Shown in pieces: positions 52,271-61,296 of a stretch of DNA of 64,000 nt. The stretch comes from Xanthomonas sacchari (GTDB lineage Bacteria; Pseudomonadota; Gammaproteobacteria; Xanthomonadales; Xanthomonadaceae), in contig NZ_CP132343.1 in assembly GCF_040529065.1 (NCBI RefSeq), positions 1,922,001-1,986,000 of the forward strand, in the 5' to 3' direction. The notes below the pieces were generated by a model. That model was not told the origin of the DNA. It saw only the letters and a list, made by a program, of their open reading frames with translations, and searched no databases. Position numbers and translations under genes: made by a program. Positions within the stretch are counted from its first letter, which is position 1; each line of letters begins with the position of its first letter.

Positions 52271-54343
52271 TCAGAAGAACAGGCGCACGCCGAACGAGGC
52301 GCTGCGGCCGGGCAGCATGACCTCGTCCTTGAGGAACGAGGTGTGCACGCGCGCGTCCTGGTTGGTCAGGTTGTTGCCGTCCAGGAACACTTCCCAGGCG
52401 GTGCTGCCGGCATCGACGTGATACGCCAGGTGCGCATCGACCAGGGTGTAGCCGGCGGTCGGGGTCTCGTTGACCGCCACCTTGTCCTGCTTCTGGTAGC
52501 GGGTGGCGCCCAGCGCGGCGCGCCAGTGGCTGGCGTCCCAGCGCAGCTGCGCGCCGTAGCGCGCCGGCGCGATGCGCGGCAGGTTGCCGCCGTCCTTCAG
52601 CCGCGCGCGCACGGTGTCGCCGAACACGCGCAGGTCCCAGGCACCGCTGTCGTTGTCGGCCAGGTGGAAGGTGGCCTCGCCTTCGAAGCCATGGAAGATC
52701 GCATCGGCCTGGGTCCACTGGCGGATCGGCAGGAAGTCGTTGTCTTCCTCGTGGTACCACTGGCCGCCGGTGTCGACGATGTAGATGAAGTCGTCGTAGC
52801 GGTTGTAGTAGCCGGAGACCTTCGCATCCACCCAGTCGTTCTTGAAGATCAGCCCCAGCTCGGCCTGGTTGGCCTTCTCGGTCTTCAGGTCGGGGTTGCC
52901 GATCTCGTAGGCGAGGGTGGCGATGTGCGGGCCGTTGGCGAACAGTTCTTCCTCGGCCGGGGCGCGCTCGGCGTGGTCGAGGTTGGCGGTCAGGCGCCAC
53001 TGCTCGTTGAAGCGGAAACCGCCGCTCAGCGACAGGCTCTTCGGGGTGAAGTCGCGGTCCACGCCGGTGTCGGTCTCGTACTTGGTCTTGTCCACGCGCG
53101 CGCCGACTTCGGCCTGCACGCGGTCCCAGCTGTTGCGCGCCAGCGCGAACACGCCGATGGCGCGGGTATCGGTCTTCGGCACGAAAGCTTCTTCGCCGAT
53201 AGCCTGGAAGGTCGAGTCGCTGCCCTGCACGCCGACCGCGGTCTGCCAGCCGCCGCCCAGGCCGAAGGAGGCCTCCACGCGGCCTTCGTTGGCGCGCTTG
53301 TCGAACTTGGTGCCGACCTCCGCGCCCTCGAATTCGGTGTGGGTGTAGGCGGTGTGGCCGAAGCTGTAGCGCAGCGCGCTGCCGTCGCCCCACGGGTCGT
53401 TCAGCGCGCCCTTGAGCTCGAAACGGTCCTGGTGCAGCTGCAGCGACACGCCGCGCTCGCCGGCAGCCGGGTCGCCGGGTTCGCCTGGGTTGCCGTAGTT
53501 GTCGCGGAAGCGCGAGACCGACACGCCGACGAAGCCCCAGTCGCCGGCCAGCGAGCTGCCGATCGAGCCGACCTTGGACTTGACGAACGAGTTGAGCTGC
53601 GGGCCTTCCGGCGTGTCGTAGTCCTTCAGGTTGCGGTACACGCCGTCGGCGTGGATCGACAGGCCGCTGCCGTTGCCGGCATCGACGCGGAACATGTCGG
53701 TGTTGCCGCTCTTGTCGCCGCCTTCCCAGCGCGCCTCGGCACGGCCGTGCACGCCGTCGACCGGGGTCTCGGCGATGCGCCCGTCGACCACGTTGACCAC
53801 GCCGCCGATGGCGCCGGAGCCGTACAGCAGGGTGGACGGACCTTTCAGTACTTCGATCTGGTCGGCCAGGAACGACTCCACCGCCGGCGAATGGTCCTGG
53901 CTGACGGTGGACACGTCCTGCGAGGACAGGCCGTCGTTGAGCACCGCCACGCGCGGGCCGTCGAGGCCGCGGATGATCGGCCGGCCCACGCCGGGGCCGA
54001 AATTGGAGCTCTGCACGCCCGGCAGACTGGCCACGGTCTCGCCGATGCTGGCGCCGCGGCTCTCGTCAAGGCGCTCGCCGGCCAGCACGTCCACCGGCTG
54101 GCTCAGCGCGCCGGCGGCATCGCGCAGCGGGCTGGCGGTCACCACCACCTGGTCCATGTCCTTCACGTGCCGGTCCTGCGTGTGGCCGGCGCCGTGGCGG
54201 CTGTCGCTGGCCGGCGGCGTGGCATCGGCCGCGGTCGTCGTGGCGGTAGGGTCGGCAGCCAGGGCCAGCGACGGACTCAGCAGGCCAAGCAGGGCCAGGG
54301 ACAGGGCGGAACGGCGGAGCAGGGCAGGACGGGGAGCGGGCAT
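52271..54343 (-). CDS. znuD: ZnuD-type TonB-dependent zinc receptor
   Basis: 690 aa. The signal peptide is ALLRRSALSLALLGLLSPSL-type. A His-rich leader HGAGHTQDRHVKDMDQVVV includes the TonB box, and the plug GVGRPIIRGLDGPRVAVLNDGL and a barrel ending VRLFF follow. The plug and His content fit zinc receptors, and a Zur-box-like operator lies about 110 bp upstream; both support zinc uptake. ATG 54343 is chosen because GATGGA lies 6 nt upstream; ATG 54349 is close. It ends at the intrinsic terminator at 52243. Confidence 0.87.
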   Translation of the reverse strand: MPAPRPALLRRSALSLALLGLLSPSLALAADPTATTTAADATPPASDSRHGAGHTQDRHVKDMDQVVVTASPLRDAAGALSQPVDVLAGERLDESRGASIGETVASLPGVQSSNFGPGVGRPIIRGLDGPRVAVLNDGLSSQDVSTVSQDHSPAVESFLADQIEVLKGPSTLLYGSGAIGGVVNVVDGRIAETPVDGVHGRAEARWEGGDKSGNTDMFRVDAGNGSGLSIHADGVYRNLKDYDTPEGPQLNSFVKSKVGSIGSSLAGDWGFVGVSVSRFRDNYGNPGEPGDPAAGERGVSLQLHQDRFELKGALNDPWGDGSALRYSFGHTAYTHTEFEGAEVGTKFDKRANEGRVEASFGLGGGWQTAVGVQGSDSTFQAIGEEAFVPKTDTRAIGVFALARNSWDRVQAEVGARVDKTKYETDTGVDRDFTPKSLSLSGGFRFNEQWRLTANLDHAERAPAEEELFANGPHIATLAYEIGNPDLKTEKANQAELGLIFKNDWVDAKVSGYYNRYDDFIYIVDTGGQWYHEEDNDFLPIRQWTQADAIFHGFEGEATFHLADNDSGAWDLRVFGDTVRARLKDGGNLPRIAPARYGAQLRWDASHWRAALGATRYQKQDKVAVNETPTAGYTLVDAHLAYHVDAGSTAWEVFLDGNNLTNQDARVHTSFLKDEVMLPGRSASFGVRLFF

Positions 54344-54452
54344 GGGCATTCCATCAGGAGGGACATTCGGGGCGACGCGCGCACCACCGGCGCCGCGCAA
54401 TGGCGGCGGACGGTCGAGGAAGAGGCACGGGACGCGCTGGTCGCCGGCGGCC

Positions 54453-54480
54453 GAATGTTATATTATTCCGTAACACTTTC
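54453..54480. promoter_or_regulatory. Zur box between znuD and the MerC gene
   Basis: GAATGTTATATTATTCCGTA followed by ACACTTTC: TGTTA (54456-54460) and TAACA (54471-54475) are inverted, and the core matches the gammaproteobacterial Zur operator (GAAATGTTATAATATcACA...) closely. It is the only AT-rich stretch in this GC-rich neighbourhood and sits 18 nt before the MerC start and about 110 bp before znuD. zur is in this window at 31564. Confidence 0.88.
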
Positions 54481-54497
54481 AACCCGTGGCGACCGTC

Positions 54498-54911
54498 ATG
54501 TCCTCACCGTTCGATCTGCGCGCCGCGCTCGACCGCCTTGGCGCCACCGGTTCGCTGCTGTGCGCGGTGCATTGCGCGGTGCTGCCGTTGGCCTTGGCGG
54601 TGTTGCCCTCGCTGGGCCTGGCGATGTGGTTGGGCGAGGGCGTGGAGCGCACCCTGGTGCTGTTCGTGACCTGCCTGGGCCTGTTCAGCCTGGTGCTTGG
54701 CTATCGCCGGCATCGCGTGTGGCAGGCGCTGGGATTGCTCATCCTCGGCTTGCTGGCACTGTGGGCCGGCCTGCTGGTGCCGGCGCTGCATCATGCCGTG
54801 GCGCCGCACGCGGCGATCATGACCTTCGGCGGCACCCTGGTGGGCCTGGCCCACCTGCTCAACCTGCGCCTGAACCACGGCCACGTGCACGACGCAAGCT
54901 GCGTCCATTGA
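54498..54911 (+). CDS. MerC-domain membrane protein, probably Zur-regulated
   Basis: 137 aa with four hydrophobic helices. The first contains LLCAVHCAVLPL, the Cys/His-bearing metal site seen in MerC-domain proteins. A His-rich C-terminus (LRLNHGHVHDASCVH) could bind metal. It shares the Zur operator with znuD, so it likely helps zinc handling; mercury resistance is unlikely because no mer genes are present. Start ATG 54498 (an in-frame GTG 12 nt upstream is possible); the ribosome binding site is weak. Confidence 0.83.
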   Translation: MSSPFDLRAALDRLGATGSLLCAVHCAVLPLALAVLPSLGLAMWLGEGVERTLVLFVTCLGLFSLVLGYRRHRVWQALGLLILGLLALWAGLLVPALHHAVAPHAAIMTFGGTLVGLAHLLNLRLNHGHVHDASCVH

Positions 54912-55022
54912 GCGCACGTGGTAGGCTTGCCGCCCTTGCGCGAGGGCGCCGACCGCGTTGGCCTCGCCAAACCCCGTGCATCGCGCGGGGGTTTTCGCAC
55001 ATACATTCAGGAGTCGATGAGC

Positions 55023-55208
55023 ATGGGTAAGGGTGACCGCAAGACCGCCAAGGGCAAGCGCTACAACGCCAGCTACGGCAATTCGCGCTCGCACAGCGTG
55101 AGCAAGGTGGCCGTGGGCGCTGCCGCGCCGGCCGCGAAGAAGTCGGTGGTCAAGGCGCCGGCGGTGAAGAAGGCCGTGGCCAAGAAGACGGTCGCCAAGG
55201 CTGGCTGA
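55023..55208 (+). CDS. Ribosomal protein bTHX (30S THX family)
   Basis: 61 aa, strongly basic. MGKGDRKTAKGKRYNASYGN is the THX signature, which stabilises the top of the 30S head. The second half is a Lys/Ala repeat (KKAVAKKTVAKAG). CAGGAG lies before the two in-frame ATGs; 55023 gives the better spacing (55017 is an alternative). An intrinsic terminator follows 24 nt after the stop. Confidence 0.9.
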   Translation: MGKGDRKTAKGKRYNASYGNSRSHSVSKVAVGAAAPAAKKSVVKAPAVKKAVAKKTVAKAG

Positions 55209-55231
55209 GCCAGCCACCGGGTGCGACGAAG

Positions 55232-55258
55232 AACGCGGCGCTTGCGCCGCGTTTTTTT
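55232..55258 (+). terminator. Rho-independent terminator after the THX gene
   Basis: AACGCGGCG (55232-55240), loop CTTG, CGCCGCGTT and a run of seven Ts (55252-55258). Convergent with the ClC antiporter gene. Confidence 0.93.
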
Positions 55259-55371
55259 ATGTCCGTGTGATCCCTGACCGTCGCCGCCAGGCGGCCGGTG
55301 GCGGTCTTGCCGCGGAAGCGGCAGTGGCAGAGCGCTTTCCGATCGCACCAGCGCCGGGCACGCGCCGCCAG

Positions 55372-56808
55372 TCAGTGCGGGCGTGGCGCGGTGGGGTGGT
55401 CGTCGCGATCGTCGTCGTGGTCGCTGCCGGCCAGGTCGGCCACCAGCGAGGTCGGCGTTTCCTCTTCCGCGGGCGGCGTGGGCGCCGGCGGCGGCGCCAC
55501 CAGCAACAGCTCGGCCAGGCCGCGGTAGATCGGCGTGCGGCAGACCAGCGCCGAAGCGCCGCGGGCGATCAGCACCGTCGCCAGGATCGGCAGCAGCATG
55601 TCGCTGCTGTCGGTGAGTTCCAGCGAGATCACCGCCGAGGTCAGCGGTGCCTGGGTGACGCCGGTGAGATAGGCGCACATGCCCAGCAGCACGAAGATGC
55701 GCGGGTCCACGCCCGGCATCAGCACGGCCAGGTTGTGGCCCAGCCCGGCGCCGACCGCCAGGGCCGGCGAGAACAGGCCGCCAGGGATGCCGGCGACGTA
55801 GGACACCAGGTTCGCCAGCAGCTTCATTAGGCCGAATTCGTGGCCGACGCTGGCGTGCCCCTGCACCAGGCTGCGCGCCTGCTCGTAGCCGGTGCCGAAC
55901 GCGCCGGTGCCGAAGATCAGGCCCAGCAGCACCAGCGCCAGGCCGCACAGCGCGGCCAGCAGCACCGGCTGGCGCCGGCGCAGCTCGCCCAGCCAGCGCG
56001 GCTTGCCGGCGACGGTGAGCAGCACCATGCGCGCGAAGGCGCCGCCGAGCAGGCCGGCGACCACGCCGCACAGCAGGATCGCCAGCCACGCCTTGCCCAG
56101 CGGCAGGCCGGCGGTGGCGACCCGGCCGAAGTAGGTGTAGTCGCCGAGCAGGCCCAGCGAAATCACGCCGCCGACGATCACCGCGGTCAGCAAGGTGCCG
56201 GAGAAGTGGTGCTCGAAGCGTCCGCTCAGTTCCTCGATGGCGAACACCACGCCGGCCAGCGGTGTGTTGAACGCCGCGGCGATGCCGGCGGCGCCGCCGG
56301 CCAGCAGGAAATGGCTGGCCTGGCGCGCATCGCGAAAGCCGAACCAGCGCCCGAACACGTACATCAGGCTGGCGCCGACGTGCACGGTCGGGCCTTCGCG
56401 GCCGATCGAGGCGCCGCCGAACAGGGCCATGGTGGTCAGCATCAGCTTGCCCGCGGACACGCGCAGCGACAGATTGGCCTGGCGAAAGCCGTCGTCGGGA
56501 CGTTCCAGCGCGGCGATCACCTGCGGGATGCCGCTGCCGCGTGTGGGGCGAAGTGCGCCGTTGGTCAGCCAGGCCAGCAGGGCGAACACGCTCGGGGTCA
56601 GCAGCAGCGCCCACCACGGCGAATGCCCGATGATCCGCTGGAACAGATGGAAGGCGGCGTCGCTGGCCTTGGCGAAGACGATGGAGACCAGCGCCACCGC
56701 CACCGCGCCGCCCCACAGCACGGCGCGCTGCTTCCAGCTCTCCTGCGAGATCAGCGGGCGCAGACGATGGCGCAGGCGCGGCGGTTGCGCGGAATCGGGC
56801 GAGTGCAT
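55372..56808 (-). CDS. ClC-family chloride/proton antiporter
   Basis: 478-aa inner-membrane dimeric antiporter. The chloride-coordinating motifs are GSGIPQ, GREGPTVHVG (gating Glu) and GGLFSPALAVG. The internal proton Glu is in VVFAIEELSGRFE, so it has both Glu of the proton pathway and is expected to be an exchanger rather than a channel. A cytoplasmic tail rich in Asp and His (SDHDDDRDDH) follows the last helix, and there are no CBS domains. It may assist acid tolerance. It is downstream of ogt on the same strand, with a 171-bp gap. Confidence 0.93.
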   Translation of the reverse strand: MHSPDSAQPPRLRHRLRPLISQESWKQRAVLWGGAVAVALVSIVFAKASDAAFHLFQRIIGHSPWWALLLTPSVFALLAWLTNGALRPTRGSGIPQVIAALERPDDGFRQANLSLRVSAGKLMLTTMALFGGASIGREGPTVHVGASLMYVFGRWFGFRDARQASHFLLAGGAAGIAAAFNTPLAGVVFAIEELSGRFEHHFSGTLLTAVIVGGVISLGLLGDYTYFGRVATAGLPLGKAWLAILLCGVVAGLLGGAFARMVLLTVAGKPRWLGELRRRQPVLLAALCGLALVLLGLIFGTGAFGTGYEQARSLVQGHASVGHEFGLMKLLANLVSYVAGIPGGLFSPALAVGAGLGHNLAVLMPGVDPRIFVLLGMCAYLTGVTQAPLTSAVISLELTDSSDMLLPILATVLIARGASALVCRTPIYRGLAELLLVAPPPAPTPPAEEETPTSLVADLAGSDHDDDRDDHPTAPRPH

Positions 56809-56979
56809 CGGCCTATTGTCGCACGCGTTGCCTTGGCAGGACGCCGGCGCGCCGCGGCCGTTGCCGTGGCGCTCAGCGCAGCGCTGGCGGATCGACGTCG
56901 TCGGGCGCGGCAGGGAGACCGAGTAGGTGGTTCAAGCGAGGAATGGACGTCGATCTGCGCCGCCGCATGGCCGACACGC

Positions 56980-57507
56980 TCAGCCGAACAGCGGCGCCAT
57001 GGTGCCGGCGGCGGCCGCGCCACCCTCGCGCTGCTCCAGCGCCAGCAGTGCGGCCTTGGTCGGCAGGCCACCACCGAAGCCGGTGAGCGCGCCGTTGGCG
57101 CCGATCACCCGATGGCAGGGCAGCACGATCGGCAGCGGGTTGCGCCCGTTGGCGGCGCCCACGGCGCGCACCGCGCGCGGCTGGCCGAGATGCTGCGCCA
57201 GTTGCGCGTAGCTCCAGGTCGCGCCGAACGGGATCTCGGCCAGCGCCAGCCACACCCGCTTCTGGAAGTCGGTGCCGTGCGGCGCCAGCGGCAGGTCGAA
57301 ATGGTCGCGCTCGCCGGCGAAGTAGGCCAGCAGTTGCTCGCGCGCGGCGCGCACCGGCGCCGGATCGTGCACCCAGTCGGCGCGGCCGCGGGCGTCGTAG
57401 CGGTTCTCCGGGAACAGGATGTGGCGCACGCCATCGGCGCCGACGGCGACGGTGAGCATGCCGATCGGGGTGTCGAAACGGTCGTAGGACAGCGGGGACG
57501 CGGTCAT
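56980..57507 (-). CDS. ogt: Ogt, methylated-DNA--protein-cysteine methyltransferase
   Basis: 175 aa. Suicide repair of O6-alkylguanine. The active-site Cys is in LPIVLPCHRVIGANGALTGF, preceded by the FQKRVWLALAEIPFG and RAVGAANGRNP segments of the DNA-binding domain. It overlaps the upstream Ada-AlkA gene by four bases (ATGA), forming an adaptive-response pair. Ogt accepts the direct-damage role, while the Ada part of the upstream gene would act as inducer. Confidence 0.95.
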   Translation of the reverse strand: MTASPLSYDRFDTPIGMLTVAVGADGVRHILFPENRYDARGRADWVHDPAPVRAAREQLLAYFAGERDHFDLPLAPHGTDFQKRVWLALAEIPFGATWSYAQLAQHLGQPRAVRAVGAANGRNPLPIVLPCHRVIGANGALTGFGGGLPTKAALLALEQREGGAAAAGTMAPLFG

Positions 57508-58976
57508 GCGCGGGTCTCCTCGGGAGGATCGTTGGCCAGGTGCCACAGGTGCAGCACCGCGTAGGCGCGCCAGGGGCGCCAGGCCTGCGCGCGCGCCTCG
57601 GTGGCGCGTTCGCTCAGGCGTGCGCCGCCTTCGCCGAGCATGCGTTGCAGCACCAGGTCGCCGGCGGGGAAGGCGTCGGGCTGGCCGAGCGCACGCAGGG
57701 CGATGTACTGCGCGGTCCAGGCGCCGATGCCGGGCAAGGTGATGGCGTGGGCGACGAAGTCGTCCAGGCGCTGGCCGGCGCGGAAGGACAGGCGGCCGTC
57801 CAGCACCGCCTGCGCCAGCGCACGGATCGTCGCCGCCCGCGAGCGCGGCAGGCCGATCGCCTCCAGCGGCGCGTCGCGCAGCGCCTGCGGCGTCGGGAAG
57901 GCGCGGTCCAGTCCCGGCGGCTGGCCGGGCCGCGCCGCGCCATGGCGATCGACCAGGCGCGCGGCCAGGGTCGCGGCGCCGGCGACGCTGACCTGTTGGC
58001 CGAGCACCGCGCGCACCGCCACTTCGAACCCGTCCCAACCGCCTGGCACACGTAATCCGGGACGCCGGGCGATGGCGCGCGCCAGCAGCGGATCCTCGCC
58101 GAGCGTGGCGTGTACCGCGCGCAGGTCGGCATCCAGGTCGAACACCCGGCGTACCCGCCGCACGATGTCGGGAATGGCGCGCGGATCGGCCGCGGCGATG
58201 TGCAGGCGCAGTTCGTGGCGCTGCGGATCGGCCTCGACCCGGATGCGGGTGGAGGCCTCGCAGGGGCCGAGCACGCGCTCGTAGCTGGCCTCGCCGATGC
58301 GTTCGATGCCGGGGATCGCGCGTTTGCGCAGGAACGCCAGCATCGCCGGGAAGTCCAGCGGCGGCCGGTAGCCCAGGCGCAGCACCAGGTCGCCGCCGGG
58401 ACTCTCGGTGCGCTGCTTGCGGATCGCAGAGGGCGGCATGCCGCAGCCGTCAAGGAACGCGGCGTTGAAGCGGCGCAGGCTGTTGAAGCCGGCCGCCAGC
58501 GCCACCTGGGTGATCGGCAGCGCGGTCTCGGTGAGCAGTTGCTTGGCCAGCAACAGACGCCGGGTGGCGTGCACCGCCGCCGGGGTGGCGCCGAGCTGGG
58601 CCACGAACAGGCGCTGCAACTGGCGCGCGCTGATCCCCAGTTCGGTGGCCAGCGTGGCGACGCTGGCGTCTTGCAGCGCGCCCTCGGCGATCAGCGCCAG
58701 CGCGCGCCGCACCACCTCTTCGCCCACCTGCTGCTGCGCTTCCGGCGACAGTTCGGGACGGCAGCGCAGGCACGGCCGGTAACCGGCCGCCGCGGCGGCC
58801 GCGGCGCTGGGGTAGTAGCGCACGTTGCTGCGCTTGGGCGGCGGTGCCGGGCAGACCGGCCGGCAGTAGATGCCGGTGCTGCGCACCGCAGTGAAGAACA
58901 CACCGTCGAAGCGCGCATCGCGCGACTGGCGGGCGCGGTCGTAGAGGGCGTGATCGGTGGCGGCGAGGGCAGGCAT
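57504..58976 (-). CDS. Ada regulatory domain fused to AlkA 3-methyladenine DNA glycosylase
   Basis: 490 aa. The N-terminal Ada zinc domain has Cys38, Cys42, Cys69 and Cys72 at the positions of E. coli Ada (Cys38 accepts methyl from phosphotriesters). An AraC-type HTH follows (about residues 85-190). The C-terminal AlkA glycosylase has the HhH motif LPGIGAWTAQYIALRAL and a catalytic Asp in DAFPAGDLVLQ. It thus combines methylation sensing, transcriptional activation and base excision, with O6-guanine repair by the coupled Ogt. Confidence 0.94.
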   Translation of the reverse strand: MPALAATDHALYDRARQSRDARFDGVFFTAVRSTGIYCRPVCPAPPPKRSNVRYYPSAAAAAAAGYRPCLRCRPELSPEAQQQVGEEVVRRALALIAEGALQDASVATLATELGISARQLQRLFVAQLGATPAAVHATRRLLLAKQLLTETALPITQVALAAGFNSLRRFNAAFLDGCGMPPSAIRKQRTESPGGDLVLRLGYRPPLDFPAMLAFLRKRAIPGIERIGEASYERVLGPCEASTRIRVEADPQRHELRLHIAAADPRAIPDIVRRVRRVFDLDADLRAVHATLGEDPLLARAIARRPGLRVPGGWDGFEVAVRAVLGQQVSVAGAATLAARLVDRHGAARPGQPPGLDRAFPTPQALRDAPLEAIGLPRSRAATIRALAQAVLDGRLSFRAGQRLDDFVAHAITLPGIGAWTAQYIALRALGQPDAFPAGDLVLQRMLGEGGARLSERATEARAQAWRPWRAYAVLHLWHLANDPPEETRA

Positions 58977-59157
58977 GGCGCCAGTCTAGTCGGCTCCGGC
59001 GCGGCGCACTGGCCGTTTTCGGACAGCTATGCCGTCGCACTCGCGTGGCCGCGACGCCCGCGGTTTAGGCGCAGTTGGGGACGCTCCGCGCTGCGGCACT
59101 AGACTAGGTCGGCGGGCGCCTGGCGCCTGCGTTCCGTGTTCGCCGTGGATCCTGCGC

Positions 59158-60228
59158 TTGGCTGCTTCGTTCAGACTCTGCTGGTTGTCGCTGTGTTGCC
59201 TGGGTCTGTTGGCCTGCGGGCAGCAGCCGGCGTCGGCACCGCGCACCGTCGCCGACAGCCCCTCCGCCGACGGCGAGCACATGGTCTCGATCGGCGCGCC
59301 GCCGACGCCGCCACCGCACGCGGTCGCGCCCAAGCGCGACCCGCAGGCCTGGGATGAGGCCACCCTGGAGAACGGCGAGGCCTTCGTCAGTTGCGACACC
59401 GACTACGCCGCCGAGGCAGGCGACGGCCAGCCGCTGGCCGGGCTGGATCGGCCAGCGGTGGAAGCGGCGCTGGCGCAGTGCCGCGAGCGCGGGCTGATGC
59501 GGGTGCGCTATGTCGGCAAGATCAACGCCGGCTTCGCCGAGATGGTGCGGCGCCTGGCCGAGGTGGCCAGGCAGACCGGCATCGGCAAGCGCGTGCTCGA
59601 CCTCGATTCCAGCGGCGGCCAGGTCGAGGCGGCGATCCGCGCCGGCGATGCGATCGGCGAATCCGGCTGGACCGTGTGGGTGCGCGAAGGTTCGGTCTGC
59701 CACAGCGCCTGCGTGTTCGTGCTGGCCGCCGGCGACAACCGGCTGATCTCCGGCAAGGTCGGCATCCACCGGATGATGCGGATCAGCTCCACTGCGACCT
59801 CGCGCGCCGAACTCAACCGCGAGTTGCAGGAGGTCTATGGCAACGTCAAGGACTACCTGGAGCGCAACGGTGTGGCGGTGGCGGTGGCCGATCTGATGAT
59901 GACCGTGCCCAACCGCAGCCTGCGCCTGCTCAGCAGCGACGAACTCAAGCAGTACGGGCTCGACGGCACCAACGCGGTACAGGACGACCTGGAGCGGATC
60001 AAGCAGTTGCGCAAGTGCGGCGACGATTTCGTGCGGCGCAAGGATGCGTTCCTGGTCGCCTTCGACCAGGAGTGCAAGACCAAAAAAGACGTGGATCTGG
60101 AGAGCCTGACCGCCTGCGGCCAGGCGCTGAAGCAGCGCTTCGGGTTCCCGGACCAGGCCTGTCCGGCGGAAAGTCCGCTGTCGGAGATCGACGTGGCGAC
60201 GCTGCCGCTGGCCTCGCCCGGCGCCTGA
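59158..60228 (+). CDS. ClpP/SppA-fold exported lipoprotein (COG3904-like)
   Basis: About 356 aa from a TTG at 59158; the start is uncertain. A lipobox in LSLCCLGLLACGQQ, with Cys as the likely lipidated residue, indicates an exported lipoprotein. The crotonase/ClpP-like fold is recognised from LDLDSSGGQVEAAIRAG, an oxyanion-type S-G-G loop. SVCHSACVFVLAAGDNR follows, where Ser in HSAC is the probable nucleophile, and VGIHRMM comes after it. Whether it is a protease is inferred. In-frame ATG 59029 is an alternative, but a TAGACT at 59100-59105 would lie inside it if it is the -10. Confidence 0.75.
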   Translation: MAASFRLCWLSLCCLGLLACGQQPASAPRTVADSPSADGEHMVSIGAPPTPPPHAVAPKRDPQAWDEATLENGEAFVSCDTDYAAEAGDGQPLAGLDRPAVEAALAQCRERGLMRVRYVGKINAGFAEMVRRLAEVARQTGIGKRVLDLDSSGGQVEAAIRAGDAIGESGWTVWVREGSVCHSACVFVLAAGDNRLISGKVGIHRMMRISSTATSRAELNRELQEVYGNVKDYLERNGVAVAVADLMMTVPNRSLRLLSSDELKQYGLDGTNAVQDDLERIKQLRKCGDDFVRRKDAFLVAFDQECKTKKDVDLESLTACGQALKQRFGFPDQACPAESPLSEIDVATLPLASPGA

Positions 60229-60314
60229 ACGGCTGCTGGTGCGCGTGCTGCCCATTCACGTGGCGGGCATGGACGCGGGGCTAGCGTCGCCACATTCCAT
60301 CCCGGAGCGCGCGC

Positions 60315-60602
60315 ATGGCCGCCGGAACCCGCTTGATGCTGCGGCTGTATCTGCCCCCGGCGTTGCTGGCGTTGGGCGGCTTCGTGATCGCCGAAGTGCT
60401 GCTGCACCTCGCCAACGGCCTGCACGCGCCCTGGCTGGCGCGGACCGGCTCGCTGCTGAGTCTGCTCGCCCTGCTGGCGGCGACCGCCTGGGCGCTGTGG
60501 GCCAGCTGGCGCGCCTGGCACCGGCAGCGCTACGCCGCCCCGACCGCGGCTGCGGCAGTGGCGAGCGAGACTGCGGTCGTGGCGGGCGAAGAGACGCCGT
60601 AG
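60315..60602 (+). CDS. Small membrane protein, unknown function
   Basis: 95 aa with two hydrophobic helices (about 10-33 and 42-65) and an Ala-rich C-terminal tail. CGGAG lies 8 nt before the ATG. No family recognised. It follows the lipoprotein gene. Confidence 0.7.
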   Translation: MAAGTRLMLRLYLPPALLALGGFVIAEVLLHLANGLHAPWLARTGSLLSLLALLAATAWALWASWRAWHRQRYAAPTAAAAVASETAVVAGEETP

Positions 60603-60665
60603 GCCGCTGCGCTGGTCCGCACAGGCCGCGTAGACTGCGGCCCTTGCCACCGCCGCTGCCGAGCG

Positions 60666-61253
60666 ATGTCCTTGTCCATCTCCGTCCCGTTCCGCCTCAC
60701 GCTCGTCCTGCTGGCGCTCGTCGCTGGCGTCGCTTCCGCGCAGAACGCGCCCCCGGCATCGCCTGCGCCCGCGCCGACGACTGCCCCGCCAGCGGCACCC
60801 GCCGCACCTGCTGCCGCGCCCGCTGCGGCACCCAAACCGGCGCCGCGCCATGCCGGCCCCGCCGCGCCAGCGCCTGGACCGCTGGCCAAGCAGGACGCAC
60901 AGATGGCACAGGCCGGCCTGCGCGCCGCGCAACTTGTGGATGCCGGGCGCACCGGCGAGTTGTGGGACGGCGCCTCGGCGGTGGCGAAGAAGGCGGTGAC
61001 GCGCGCGGTGTTCGTGCGCGAAATCGACGCCGCGCGTGCGCGGTTGGGTACGCTGCTCGGCCGCGGCGTCGCCAGCGTGGCGCGGGTGCAGTACGCCGCC
61101 GGCTCGCAGGTGCCGCCGGGCACCTACGTCAACATCAGCTTCCCCAGCCGCTTCGCCAATGCGCCGCAGCCGGTGCGCGAGCTGGTGTCGTTGCGGCTGG
61201 ACGAGGACAAGACCTGGCGCCTGGTCGGTTATCACGTCGCCATGCCCGATTGA
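60666..61253 (+). CDS. Exported DUF4019-like protein
   Basis: 195 aa. The signal peptide (about 25 residues, ending AGVASAQ) is followed by a Pro/Ala linker (residues about 27-70). A compact domain contains QLVDAGRTGELWDGASAVAKK, VTRAVFVREIDAARARLG and VSLRLDEDKTWRLVGYHV, which fits the DUF4019 pattern. The function is unknown; it is probably periplasmic. Not clearly in operon with its neighbours. Confidence 0.78.
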   Translation: MSLSISVPFRLTLVLLALVAGVASAQNAPPASPAPAPTTAPPAAPAAPAAAPAAAPKPAPRHAGPAAPAPGPLAKQDAQMAQAGLRAAQLVDAGRTGELWDGASAVAKKAVTRAVFVREIDAARARLGTLLGRGVASVARVQYAAGSQVPPGTYVNISFPSRFANAPQPVRELVSLRLDEDKTWRLVGYHVAMPD

Positions 61254-61296
61254 GCGGCATGCTGCGCGCCATCTTCCCGTTCCCGACGAGGCTCCG

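Noticed and set aside
54498-54911. MerC-domain gene as part of a mercury resistance operon
   Set aside because: No merR, merA, merT or merP is nearby and the operator is Zur-like.
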